From contig CACMFU010000004.1 of assembly GCA_902613065.1 (NCBI GenBank), positions 1 through 64,000 of the forward strand: 64,000 nucleotides of DNA, given 5' to 3'. The DNA comes from an uncultured Pelagibacteraceae bacterium. Lineage in GTDB: Bacteria; Pseudomonadota; Alphaproteobacteria; Pelagibacterales; Pelagibacteraceae. Numbering within the stretch: position 1 is the first letter of the stretch; each line of letters starts with the position of its first letter. A program made the translations under genes and the position numbers. The notes under the pieces are model-generated. The model was not told the origin of the DNA and did no database searches. It saw nothing but the letters and a program-made list of their open reading frames with translations. Below are positions 36,148 through 43,567 of the stretch, one piece after another.

Positions 36148-36438
36148 TTATCCACTAAAATTTTCCATAAAATCTTCATGCATCGGTGTAACCTTTGCTG
36201 AATCTAAATCCACGCCTGCTTCAGCTCTTGCTGCATGAAGTTCTTTGTCATTTTTAAATGCTTCAAAACCTTCCATGGTTGCATACTTAACGATTACAGT
36301 AAATTTTGTAGGGTCTTCTTTTGATACACCTGCAAAAATAATCGTAGCACCAAATCCTTTAATTTTTTCAGCATTCGCTTTTACCATATTCATCCATGAT
36401 GAAAGTGATTTTATATTTTCTTCTATTTTAATTATCAT
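36148..36438 (-). CDS. Small dimeric alpha/beta-barrel-like protein (DUF3764-like)
   Basis: Protein of 96 residues. The middle strand pattern G-V-S-K-E-D-P-T-K-F-T-V-I-V and the preceding helix with S-S-W-M-N-M-V resemble the DUF3764-type family and the gene at 37174 (N-P-N-K-V-H-I-V at the same place). Function unknown. A good ribosome-binding site (GAGAGGAAA) precedes it, 13 bases after the cupin stop. Confidence 0.6.
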   Translation of the reverse strand: MIIKIEENIKSLSSWMNMVKANAEKIKGFGATIIFAGVSKEDPTKFTVIVKYATMEGFEAFKNDKELHAARAEAGVDLDSAKVTPMHEDFMENFSG

Positions 36439-36451
36439 TTCTGTTTCCTCT

Positions 36452-36850
36452 CTATTTAACTGGATTTACAATCTTCTGACCTTCAACACCGATTGCAACC
36501 ACTATTGCTTTAGCAGGCACATTTCCTATATTTCGAGATTCATGTGCAATACCGACATCTTCAACAAATGCATCACCAGCCTTATAAACTTTGGTTTTGC
36601 CATCCATCGTAAGCTCAATTTCACCTTGTTGGATCATTATTAATACTGGAAAGGAATGTGTGTGAGGTTTTACTGGAGCTCCTACAGGGACAGTAAATTC
36701 AAAAGCTGTTATTTTTGCTTTACCCGATGGATAAACAATTTCATTTCCCATACCAGTTTCACTTGTTGATAATATTCTCTTTACATGACCATCTGCAAAG
36801 CAATTTGAAGTAAAGATACTTAAGAATAATACGACTATAATTTTTTTCAT
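36452..36850 (-). CDS. Secreted single-domain cupin
   Basis: Periplasmic cupin of 132 residues. A signal peptide ends C-F-A with mature start D-G-H-V-K. The beta-barrel carries the metal-site histidines of cupin motif 1 (P-H-T-H-S-F-P, H63 and H65 approximately, with Q-G-E-I following) and a motif 2 histidine in V-G-I-A-H-E-S-R-N-I-G. A metal-dependent role is possible but not assignable. It is one of two secreted proteins in this otherwise cytosolic run of small genes. Confidence 0.7.
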   Translation of the reverse strand: MKKIIVVLFLSIFTSNCFADGHVKRILSTSETGMGNEIVYPSGKAKITAFEFTVPVGAPVKPHTHSFPVLIMIQQGEIELTMDGKTKVYKAGDAFVEDVGIAHESRNIGNVPAKAIVVAIGVEGQKIVNPVK

Positions 36851-36867
36851 AAATTTTCCTATATTGT

Positions 36868-37155
36868 TTAACTATTAAAATTGAATACTTCCTCTTTTAC
36901 CTCTGTAAATTGATGTGGTTCAAAAAAATCATTCATAGCAGAAAGTTGCTCATTAATAGCATCGGTGCTTTCAGCCATCCAATGACAGAACATAGTCATT
37001 GTCTCATCAGGAGTGTAGTATGTCATTTGACATTTGGCCTTATCACTTGTTGATGATTCAATTATTTGTTCTCTAGTCATTCCGCCTAAAGTTTCATTAA
37101 ATTTTTTTTTCATTTCTTTAGATTTAAACGTGTGAGTTACCATATAGTATTTCAT
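36868..37155 (-). CDS. Small hypothetical protein with alpha/beta-barrel-like pattern
   Basis: Protein of 95 residues starting M-K-Y-Y-M-V-T-H-T-F. The helix after the first strand, the central strand pair (K-C-Q-M-T-Y-Y, T-M-T-M-F-C-H-W-M-A) and the last helix (D-A-I-N-E-Q-L) fit a ferredoxin-like fold as seen in antibiotic-monooxygenase-type or DUF4242-type proteins. Two cysteines (near 42 and 57). Family not recognised. Confidence 0.58.
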   Translation of the reverse strand: MKYYMVTHTFKSKEMKKKFNETLGGMTREQIIESSTSDKAKCQMTYYTPDETMTMFCHWMAESTDAINEQLSAMNDFFEPHQFTEVKEEVFNFNS

Positions 37156-37173
37156 ATTACCTTTCAGTTTGTT

Positions 37174-37443
37174 TTAATCTGAGCAAACGCTCATCATTGT
37201 TGTTTCTTGTTTGTGTCCAGATTCTTCGATTACTTTAGCATTATCTGGGTCTTGCATAAATTTTTGCATTGTATCTGCTGCGGGAGTCTCCATGACTATA
37301 TGAACTTTATTTGGATTATCTATTTCATTTCCAACATAAACTGTTTTTATACCAGCAGCTTCCCTAGGTTCTTTATGGGCATCAAAAGATTTTTTCCAGT
37401 GATCCCAATCTTTTACTTCAAAACTACCTACCATCTTCACCAT
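37174..37443 (-). CDS. Small dimeric alpha/beta-barrel-like protein
   Basis: Protein of 89 residues when started at the ATG at 37443, which overlaps the stop of the upstream cupin by one base (TAATG); a GTG 12 bases upstream is less likely. First strand V-K-M-V-G-S-F-E-V, then D-W-D-H-W-K-K-S-F-D, R-E-A-A-G-I, N-P-N-K-V-H-I-V and F-M-Q-D-P form the same pattern as the gene at 36148, so they may be diverged paralogues. Role unknown. Confidence 0.62.
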   Translation of the reverse strand: MVKMVGSFEVKDWDHWKKSFDAHKEPREAAGIKTVYVGNEIDNPNKVHIVMETPAADTMQKFMQDPDNAKVIEESGHKQETTMMSVCSD

Positions 37444-37799
37444 TATTCGCCCCACACTCCACCAAACTCGTATGCAATAACTGGCTCATCACCAACTACC
37501 CATGCATCATGACCTGGTTTAACTGAGTAAGCGCTACCGGCGGTATAAGTAATTTCTGTTCCATCGTCATGTTTTGCAAACACAGTTCCTTTTACAATAA
37601 CCCCAATATGATTTGCCTGACAACTTGCAGCGTCGGAGTCTATTTTTGGTTTAACATCTTTTGACCATTTCCAACCTGGTTGAAGTTTAATTTGTACTAA
37701 CCTCTGTCCACCAACATTCACATGGTACATGTCTGCATTGTCAAATTGTTTAAATTCCTGATCTGGTTTATCAAAACTTTTTGTTTCTGCGCCACTCAT
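37443..37799 (-). CDS. Cytosolic small cupin
   Basis: Cupin-fold protein of 118 residues without signal peptide. Q-P-G-W-K-W-S-K near 40 and C-Q-A-N-H-I-G-V-I-V-K-G-T-V near 60 form the first cupin motif, with H64 the only obvious metal histidine there. P-G-H-D-A-W-V-V-G-D near 94 is the second. Stand-alone cupins of this kind are often ligand-sensing or metal-binding proteins of unknown function. Translation of the next gene is coupled by a TAATG overlap. Confidence 0.7.
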   Translation of the reverse strand: MSGAETKSFDKPDQEFKQFDNADMYHVNVGGQRLVQIKLQPGWKWSKDVKPKIDSDAASCQANHIGVIVKGTVFAKHDDGTEITYTAGSAYSVKPGHDAWVVGDEPVIAYEFGGVWGE

Positions 37800-37812
37800 A
37801 ATCTTCCTTAAT

Positions 37813-38142
37813 TTATTCTTTTGGTAATTTTGTTGCGCCTGTTTCTACTTCGATGATTTTTCCATCTTTGAACTTCCAACAACACATTAACGCCTCTGTG
37901 TTTCCATCTTGATAAGTCACATAAGAATGATCAAAACCTATCTCATCATTTTCAAAAAGAATTCTATGTTTAACAGGACTCATCATTCCTTTACTTACAG
38001 CCTCTATCATACCTTCTTTACCCATATGCACATATTCGCCTTTAAGATGAGAAAACATCTTATATTCTTCATGCACTAACTCTCCAGCTGCAGCCCCATC
38101 CTTTTCCAAAATTGCTTTATTAAGTTTTTCTAAAATTGACAT
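37813..38142 (-). CDS. NTF2-like/SnoaL-like small protein (paralogue of 35184-35504)
   Basis: Protein of 109 residues, duplicated partner of the gene at 35184. They share M-S-I-L-E-K, the H-E/D-E/D after helix 1, E-N-D-E, V-T then D-G-N-T-E-A or D-G-N-V-E-A, K-D-G-K and E-T-G-A-T. It differs by several histidines and a C-C-W pair on the last strands. Nuclear-transport-factor-2-like fold is likely; ligand unknown. Spacing 13 bases to the cupin, 8 bases from the secreted protein gene. Confidence 0.7.
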   Translation of the reverse strand: MSILEKLNKAILEKDGAAAGELVHEEYKMFSHLKGEYVHMGKEGMIEAVSKGMMSPVKHRILFENDEIGFDHSYVTYQDGNTEALMCCWKFKDGKIIEVETGATKLPKE

Positions 38143-38150
38143 ATTTCTCC

Positions 38151-38618
38151 TTAGTTTAAATTATAATTTCCTGTAATTTCATTGTAAGAATGAACTATCC
38201 CTTCTTGTGCAGAATTCATACCTTTTATAGTCGCAGTTCCACCACCTGATATATTTTCATACTTTCCAGTTCCACTTACATATTTCCATCTCAACATTTT
38301 TCCAAAAACACCTTTATATTGCGAAGTTGCTGTTCCACCATCTTCAAATTTATTTACGCAAGTACCACTTTCATATCCTTTTCCTGCAAAAACAACTATT
38401 GAACCTACGCATCTCATTGAAGATTTATCTCCAAAAGTCGTTCCATCTAATGCTTTTAAACCCAACATACCATCATAGATAATTGTAAAATTACCTTTAT
38501 CGTCACCTAAAACCTTTGATGTACCTGCAAAAAAACCGTTTTGTTTAATTTGTCCTTGTTCAGCAAAAGCTGTGCTCGACATAAATATGATAATTAAAAA
38601 AAAATATAATTTTTTCAT
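38151..38618 (-). CDS. Secreted beta-rich protein of unknown function
   Basis: Protein of 155 residues with a signal peptide ending T-A-F-A and mature start E-Q-G-Q. The mature part is rich in glycine and beta-branched residues, with two cysteines (in M-R-C-V-G and G-T-C-V-N) that could form a disulfide. G-G-G-T-A-T and E-I-T-G-N-Y near the end resemble lipocalin- or allene-oxide-cyclase-like barrels, but I cannot assign a family. It is in the middle of the small-gene operon (6 and 8 base gaps). Confidence 0.65.
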   Translation of the reverse strand: MKKLYFFLIIIFMSSTAFAEQGQIKQNGFFAGTSKVLGDDKGNFTIIYDGMLGLKALDGTTFGDKSSMRCVGSIVVFAGKGYESGTCVNKFEDGGTATSQYKGVFGKMLRWKYVSGTGKYENISGGGTATIKGMNSAQEGIVHSYNEITGNYNLN

Positions 38619-38624
38619 AAACTA

Positions 38625-38999
38625 TTACTTTTTCATTGCATTGAACATGCTCAATGTGTCGTCAAACGCAATAAACAATGTCAGTTTACCATCATCGCTT
38701 ACTTCAAAATAATGACCAAAAATAGTATCCATGCCATCTGCCTTAGCAATTGCTTTAACAAACACTTTATTCCCCTCACTTATCATCATATCAGGGGTTA
38801 CTGAAAAATTACTCCATAGATCTGGAACTTGCATCATGGTTTTCATATATGCTTCTTTGCCTTTATGAGTTCCTGACATTGGATGCTTATCTCCAGGATA
38901 AATCCAAGTGATATCATCATGTACCATTTCCATAAATCCCTCCATATCTCCTTTGCCAAAAAGTTCATATCCTTTTTTTACTACTTCTTTTGCGTTCAT
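38625..38999 (-). CDS. SnoaL-like NTF2-fold protein
   Basis: First gene of the small-protein operon, 124 residues. The SnoaL-type start (V-V-K-K-G-Y-E-L-F-G-K-G-D-M), V-H-D-D-I-T-W near 26-32, and M-S-G-T-H-K-G-K-E-A-Y near 41 are typical of this limonene-epoxide-hydrolase/ketosteroid-isomerase-like group. The Asp after the His may be catalytic. The ribosome-binding site is AAAGGAA; a weak terminator and possible promoter separate it from cysK. Confidence 0.75.
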   Translation of the reverse strand: MNAKEVVKKGYELFGKGDMEGFMEMVHDDITWIYPGDKHPMSGTHKGKEAYMKTMMQVPDLWSNFSVTPDMMISEGNKVFVKAIAKADGMDTIFGHYFEVSDDGKLTLFIAFDDTLSMFNAMKK

Positions 39000-39042
39000 A
39001 AAATTCCTTTAATTATTAGATAATTATTATTCATTCTAAATT

Positions 39043-39065
39043 AAAAATGTAATGGTTTTATTACA
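39043..39065 (-). terminator. Weak intrinsic terminator between cysK and the small-protein operon
   Basis: On the minus strand a 6-bp stem (TGTAAT with ATTACA, loop of 6) is followed by five T residues, 16 bases after the cysK stop. It suggests the small-protein run starts its own transcript inside this 82-base gap. Confidence 0.5.
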
Positions 39066-39081
39066 GTGCTGGTATGCGTGA

Positions 39082-40083
39082 TTATATCCAGTCGGGATAA
39101 GGCAAACCTTTTTCAATTAAAAAAGGTTTATTAAACATCTTTGAGTTGTATCTGTCTGATTTGTCGCAAAGAATAGTGACAATAGTTTTACCTGGTCCTA
39201 ATTTTTTCCCTAATCTAATTGCACCTGCAATATTTACTCCACAACTTGTTCCAAGACTTAAACCTTCATTTTTGATTAAATCATATAGTATTGGCAAAGA
39301 TTCTTTATCTTCAATTGAAAAAGCTCCATCTATTTTTGCTTCTGCAAAATTAGCAGTTACTCTGCTGGATCCAATGCCCTCAGTTATTGATCCACCTTCA
39401 GCTTTTAACTCGCCGTTTTCAATGTGATTGTAAAGAGATGATCCCTTTGGATCTGATAGATAAATTTTTATATCTTTATTTTTTTCTTTTAAAAAACTAC
39501 TTACTCCACCAATAGTTCCACCAGTTCCAGAAGAACATACAAATCCATCAACTTTTCCCTCCGTTTGCTCCCATATCTCAGGACCCGTTGTATGGTAGTG
39601 ACCTTTAGAGTTTGCGGTATTATCAAATTGGTTAGCCCAAACAACTCCGTGATTATTTGAACTTTTTAGCTCTTCAGCCATTCTGGCAGCAACCTTAACA
39701 AAGTTATTTTCATCTTTATAAGGTTTTGGTGGAACTAATTTTAAATCTGCACCAATATTTCTTAATGTATCTTTTTTTTCTTGAGTTTGATTATCATTCA
39801 TTACAATAATCGTTTTATAACCAAGTGAATTTCCAATAAGGCATAAACCAATACCAGTGTTTCCTGCAGTTCCTTCTACAATTATTCCACCTTTAGATAT
39901 TAATTTTTTTTGTTCAGCATCCCTTATTAAAGCTAGTGCTGCTCTGTCTTTTACAGATCCTCCTGGATTTAAATATTCGGCTTTACCATAAATGTTACAG
40001 CCAGTTATTTCAGATGCAGCTTTTAGTTTTATTAAAGGAGTATTTCCAATTGATTGGATAAAATCATCCTTGTAATTTTTCAT
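39082..40083 (-). CDS. cysK: Cysteine synthase family protein (CysK-like)
   Basis: PLP enzyme making cysteine from O-acetylserine and sulfide, 333 residues. The PLP lysine K45 lies in N-P-G-G-S-V-K-D-R-A-A. T-A-G-N-T-G (substrate loop) near 72 and S-S-G-T-G-G-T-I-G-G (phosphate loop) near 183 are intact. The start overlaps the cysE stop by one base (TAATG), confirming a serine-to-cysteine pair. The C-terminal part, with S-D-R-Y-N-S-K, matches the longer cysteine synthase branch. Confidence 0.9.
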   Translation of the reverse strand: MKNYKDDFIQSIGNTPLIKLKAASEITGCNIYGKAEYLNPGGSVKDRAALALIRDAEQKKLISKGGIIVEGTAGNTGIGLCLIGNSLGYKTIIVMNDNQTQEKKDTLRNIGADLKLVPPKPYKDENNFVKVAARMAEELKSSNNHGVVWANQFDNTANSKGHYHTTGPEIWEQTEGKVDGFVCSSGTGGTIGGVSSFLKEKNKDIKIYLSDPKGSSLYNHIENGELKAEGGSITEGIGSSRVTANFAEAKIDGAFSIEDKESLPILYDLIKNEGLSLGTSCGVNIAGAIRLGKKLGPGKTIVTILCDKSDRYNSKMFNKPFLIEKGLPYPDWI

Positions 40084-40658
40084 TATTCTTTTTCCTCATT
40101 ACCATTTGTAACAGCATAAGGTTTAAATTCTTCAGTTGCTGTTCCAACATTCTTAGCAGGTATTCCTACCATAACAGCATTTTCAGGAACATTTTTTGTT
40201 ACAACTGCATTAGCTCCAATTCTTGCATTTTTCCCTACAACTACAGGCCCCAAAATCTGTGCACCCGAACCAACGACTACATTATCATGAAGAGTAGGGT
40301 GTCTTTTAATTTCTCTTTGATCATTGGAATTTATGCTTGGAGATATTCCACCTAAAGTAACCATATGATAAATTGTTACGTTATCTGCAATGTCAGAAGT
40401 TTCACCTATAACAACGCCCATACCGTGATCAATAAATAAATTTTTACCTATCTTAGCTCTTGGATGAATTTCAATACCAGTTAAAAATCTCGAAAATTGA
40501 GAAATTATTCTTGCGATAAGATCAAATTTTGCAGTAGCAAAAAAATTTGCAATTCTGTGAAAAAATACAGCCTTAACGCCAGGGTACGTTAATATTACAC
40601 TTAACTTAGATCTTGCTGCTGGATCCCTATCAATAATTGATTGCAAATAGTCATTCAT
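40083..40658 (-). CDS. cysE: Serine O-acetyltransferase (short EpsC type)
   Basis: Enzyme making O-acetylserine from serine and acetyl-CoA, 191 residues, the short form without the long N-terminal helical domain of E. coli CysE. Hexapeptide-repeat left-handed helix from about residue 60; catalytic H-G and [12 protein letters not shown] near 73-84. R-H-P-T-L near 120 and the tail I-G-A-N-A-V-V typify SAT. It lies between the MBL gene (37-base gap) and cysK (overlap). Confidence 0.9.
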   Translation of the reverse strand: MNDYLQSIIDRDPAARSKLSVILTYPGVKAVFFHRIANFFATAKFDLIARIISQFSRFLTGIEIHPRAKIGKNLFIDHGMGVVIGETSDIADNVTIYHMVTLGGISPSINSNDQREIKRHPTLHDNVVVGSGAQILGPVVVGKNARIGANAVVTKNVPENAVMVGIPAKNVGTATEEFKPYAVTNGNEEKE

Positions 40659-40695
40659 AGACTGCCTATATAGTTATTAATGTTGGAATTTAAAG

Positions 40696-41391
40696 TTAAT
40701 TAATATTGTCTAAAGTAAGCCCTTTTACATTAGCAGGTACTGCGACATCCATCATTTTTGGATTTGCAAGATTTAGATTATTCATTATGTCCGCATATTC
40801 TTCCTTTGAGCTTACTTGTAATCTTGGATTATTATTTTTTTCATTTTCAATAGTGGAAAATTTCTTGCCATTATAATCATGAGCTGGAAATACGAGAGTT
40901 TTTTCGGGTAATTTTAATAATTTATTAAATATAGAATCATAAGCATCGTAAGCATTACCATTTTGAAAATCTGTTCTACCACTTCCATTTATTAAAAGTG
41001 TATCTCCAGTAAAAACTCTATCATTCATCAAAAAACTATAAGAGCAGTCAGTATGACCAGGAGTATAAATTGCTTGAAGTTCAACTTCTTCAACTTTAAT
41101 TTTTTCACCATCTTTAATTCTTAGATCTATCACTTCTGATTTAGATTTTTCTCCCATAACTCTTATACAGTTTGTTCTTTTATTTAATTCATTTAATGCT
41201 GAGATATGATCAGCATGAATGTGAGTATCAATTACTTTTACAAGTTTAAGATCTAAATTATTCAAAATAGTTGAATACTCATCAGAATGTTCAATGACTG
41301 GATCAATTATTAATGCTTCTCTACCTTCACCACTTGCAATTATATAAGTGTATGTAGAAGATTTTTGATCGAAAAGTTGTTCAAATATCAT
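40696..41391 (-). CDS. MBL-fold persulfide dioxygenase (ETHE1-like)
   Basis: Metallo-beta-lactamase-fold protein of 231 residues. The N-terminal Q-L-F-D-x-x-S-S-T-Y-T-Y is typical of ETHE1-like sulfur dioxygenases rather than glyoxalase II. Metal ligands are in T-H-I-H-A-D-H (H57, H59, D61, H62), P-G-H-T near 112, T-G-D-T near 131 and A-H-D-Y near 175. It would oxidise glutathione persulfide to sulfite. Its position upstream of cysE-cysK fits a sulfide-handling unit. Glyoxalase II is the main alternative. Confidence 0.8.
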   Translation of the reverse strand: MIFEQLFDQKSSTYTYIIASGEGREALIIDPVIEHSDEYSTILNNLDLKLVKVIDTHIHADHISALNELNKRTNCIRVMGEKSKSEVIDLRIKDGEKIKVEEVELQAIYTPGHTDCSYSFLMNDRVFTGDTLLINGSGRTDFQNGNAYDAYDSIFNKLLKLPEKTLVFPAHDYNGKKFSTIENEKNNNPRLQVSSKEEYADIMNNLNLANPKMMDVAVPANVKGLTLDNIN

Positions 41392-41413
41392 AAATACCTA
41401 ACTTTATAAAAGT

Positions 41414-41460
41414 TTGCTTAGTAAAACAATCTTTCATATAATATTTTTTTTATAAGGAGG
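41414..41460 (+). promoter_or_regulatory. Sigma-70-type promoter and ribosome-binding site of the peroxiredoxin gene
   Basis: TTGCTT at 41414-41419 and TATAAT at 41437-41442 are separated by 17 bases, and AAGGAGG at 41454-41460 precedes the ATG at 41466. This is the clearest housekeeping promoter seen in the window. Confidence 0.7.
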
Positions 41461-41465
41461 AGACA

Positions 41466-42125
41466 ATGTTAAAAATAAATAGTATGTGTCCTGATTTTCA
41501 AGCTAAAACAACTGAAGGAGATATTTCTTTTCACGAATGGTTAGGTGATAGTTGGGGAGTTATTTTTTCACACCCTAAAGATTTTACACCAGTTTGTACT
41601 ACAGAACTTGGTGCTTTAGGATTAATGAAAGATGAATTTGATAAAAGAAATGTAAAAGTGATTGGTTTAAGTGTTGATGGAGTAGAGGATCATAAAAAAT
41701 GGTTAGATGATATTAAAGATGTATCTGGTACAAAACCAAATTATCCAATTATTGCTGATGAAGATTTAAAAGTAGCAAAATTGTTTAATATGTTGGAAGC
41801 AGATGCTGGAACAACCTCAATGGGTAGAACTGCAGTTGATAATGAAACTGTAAGAACTATTTTTGTAATCAGACCTGATAAGAGAATTGGATTATATCTT
41901 ACATATCCTATGGCAACTGGAAGAAACTTTTTAGAGATTTTGCGTGCAATAGACTCTATGCAGCTAACAGCTAAACATAAAGTAGCTACTCCTGCTAATT
42001 GGAAAAAGGGAGAGGATGTTGTTATTTTGCCAGCGATTAAAGATGACGAAGCTAAAAAAATATATCCAGATGGATGGGAAACTGTAAAACCTTATCTAAG
42101 AAAGGTTCCAGATCCTTCTAAGTAA
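41466..42125 (+). CDS. 1-Cys peroxiredoxin (Prx6 type)
   Basis: Thiol peroxidase reducing peroxides, 219 residues. Peroxidatic C44 sits in D-F-T-P-V-C-T-T-E; H-P-K-D-F precedes it. The extended C-terminal domain, R-T-I-F-V-I-R-P-D-K-R and L-T-Y-P-M-A-T-G-R-N-F-L-E-I-L-R assign it to the Prx6 group. Besides C8 there is no other cysteine, so no resolving Cys is expected. It is preceded by a strong promoter and ribosome-binding site, implying high expression. Confidence 0.92.
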   Translation: MLKINSMCPDFQAKTTEGDISFHEWLGDSWGVIFSHPKDFTPVCTTELGALGLMKDEFDKRNVKVIGLSVDGVEDHKKWLDDIKDVSGTKPNYPIIADEDLKVAKLFNMLEADAGTTSMGRTAVDNETVRTIFVIRPDKRIGLYLTYPMATGRNFLEILRAIDSMQLTAKHKVATPANWKKGEDVVILPAIKDDEAKKIYPDGWETVKPYLRKVPDPSK

Positions 42126-42126
42126 A

Positions 42127-42780
42127 TTGGATAAAAATATTTTAAACCGACAATCTCAGCATTGGGAAACTAATTTCTCAAATAAGCCTGAGATGTTTGG
42201 TTTAGAACCAAGTTTACCTGCAAAAAAAGCTTTAAATATTTTCAAAGAAAACAATTATTCTAAAATTGTTGAGCTAGGAGCAGGTCTAGGAAGAGATAGC
42301 ATTTACTTTGCAAAGAATTCGATAAATGTAACAGCATTAGACTATAGTGAAAATGGAATTAAAATTATCAATGAAAAGATAAAAAAAGAAAATTTAACAT
42401 CTTCAATTTCAACATTAAAATTTGACATAAGAGAAGACTTACCATTTGAAACTAATTCAGTTGATGCTTGTTATTCACATATGCTTTATTGCATGGCTTT
42501 AACCCTGAAAGATTTGGACAAACTTAATAGCGAGATTCATAGAATTTTAAAACCTGGAGGATTAAATATTTACACAGTCAGAAATACTAATGACGGAGAC
42601 TATAAAAAAGGAATTCATAGAGGAGAAGATCTATACGAAATAGATGGTTTTATTATTCATTTTTTTTCTGAAGATAAAATACTGAATTTAACAAATGGAT
42701 TTAAAAACTTAATTATTGAGTATTTTGAAGAAGGATCATTTCCGAGAAAATTATACTTTATTTGTAATAAAAAAAATTAA
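42127..42780 (+). CDS. SAM-dependent methyltransferase (class I)
   Basis: Cytosolic methyltransferase of 217 residues. Motif I is V-E-L-G-A-G-L-G-R-D-S near 55, followed by A-L-D-Y-S-E-N-G (motif post I) and I-L-K-P-G-G near 143. The start H-W-E-T-N-F and the R-D-S-I-Y-F-A segment recall TehB and thiopurine-type methyltransferases. TTG start, one base after the peroxiredoxin stop, so co-transcribed. Substrate unknown; a chalcogen or thiol acceptor would fit the neighbourhood. Confidence 0.8.
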   Translation: MDKNILNRQSQHWETNFSNKPEMFGLEPSLPAKKALNIFKENNYSKIVELGAGLGRDSIYFAKNSINVTALDYSENGIKIINEKIKKENLTSSISTLKFDIREDLPFETNSVDACYSHMLYCMALTLKDLDKLNSEIHRILKPGGLNIYTVRNTNDGDYKKGIHRGEDLYEIDGFIIHFFSEDKILNLTNGFKNLIIEYFEEGSFPRKLYFICNKKN

Positions 42781-42782
42781 AT

Positions 42783-43484
42783 TTACTTTAAATTTTTATA
42801 TTTTTTCATACACACTTGAGCTAACAAAAGATTTGGATCAACAAATATTTTAGAGTCTTTTGCTTTTTTAAAAGATTTGTATGAAAAAATAGCTATTGGT
42901 AGTTCTGTACAACCAAGAATTATTTTTTTACATTTTTTTTTCATTAAAAATTTTACTGCTGGTCTTAAAGCTTTTTCAGCATCTTTTACTTTACCTTTTT
43001 TCACATATTTAATAGCAGTATTTACTGAACTCTTTTGTAATCTTTCACTAGGACTTATCAAATTATAATTTTTTTCAAAATATTTATGGTAGATTTTTGT
43101 GTCTAAAGTAGCTTCAGTACATAATAATCCTATAGTTGAATTTTTCTTAAATTTTTTTTGTGTGTTTAAATATACCTCTTTTGGCATACTAAGAAATGGC
43201 ACCGATATTTTTTTTTGAATATCTTCATGCCAATAGTGTGCTGTGTTACATGGCATTACAATAAACTTGCATTTATTTTTTTCAAGCATTCGACAACCAG
43301 CAACTAATTCTTTTAAAACATTTTTGTATTGCTTTAAATTCTCTGCTCTTCTTGGTGTATTTGATTTATTATAGAGGACAAACATCGGATATTTTTGATC
43401 TAATTTTCCTCTGTTTAATTTTGCAAGCTTATCACAAAAGTCTAAGCCCGCTTGAGTTCCCATGCCACCTAATATTCCAATCAT
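42783..43484 (-). CDS. Aspartate/glutamate racemase family protein
   Basis: Cofactor-independent racemase fold of 233 residues. The two catalytic cysteines are present: C79 in M-P-C-N-T-A-H-Y and C192 in L-G-C-T-E-L-P. The start G-I-L-G-G-M-G and the Y-N-K-S-N-T-P-R-R segment are typical of the YgeA-type aspartate racemase branch. Lysine-rich, in line with the AT-rich genome. It ends 2 bases from the methyltransferase stop. Confidence 0.83.
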   Translation of the reverse strand: MIGILGGMGTQAGLDFCDKLAKLNRGKLDQKYPMFVLYNKSNTPRRAENLKQYKNVLKELVAGCRMLEKNKCKFIVMPCNTAHYWHEDIQKKISVPFLSMPKEVYLNTQKKFKKNSTIGLLCTEATLDTKIYHKYFEKNYNLISPSERLQKSSVNTAIKYVKKGKVKDAEKALRPAVKFLMKKKCKKIILGCTELPIAIFSYKSFKKAKDSKIFVDPNLLLAQVCMKKYKNLK

Positions 43485-43567
43485 AATTTAAATAATATCT
43501 TCTATATTAAAATTCAAAACATCTATATAGATATTTAAATGACAGTAGAAATATATTTACGCTAATT

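Noticed and set aside
36245-36643. 132-residue plus-strand open frame in the small-protein region
   Set aside because: It runs opposite to a cupin and a barrel-like gene that have ribosome-binding sites and a plausible signal peptide; no motif is visible.
33927-38999. Reading the small-gene block as a phage or gene-transfer-agent module
   Set aside because: Small adjacent genes can suggest this, but none resembles capsid, tail, portal or terminase proteins, and the folds are metabolic.
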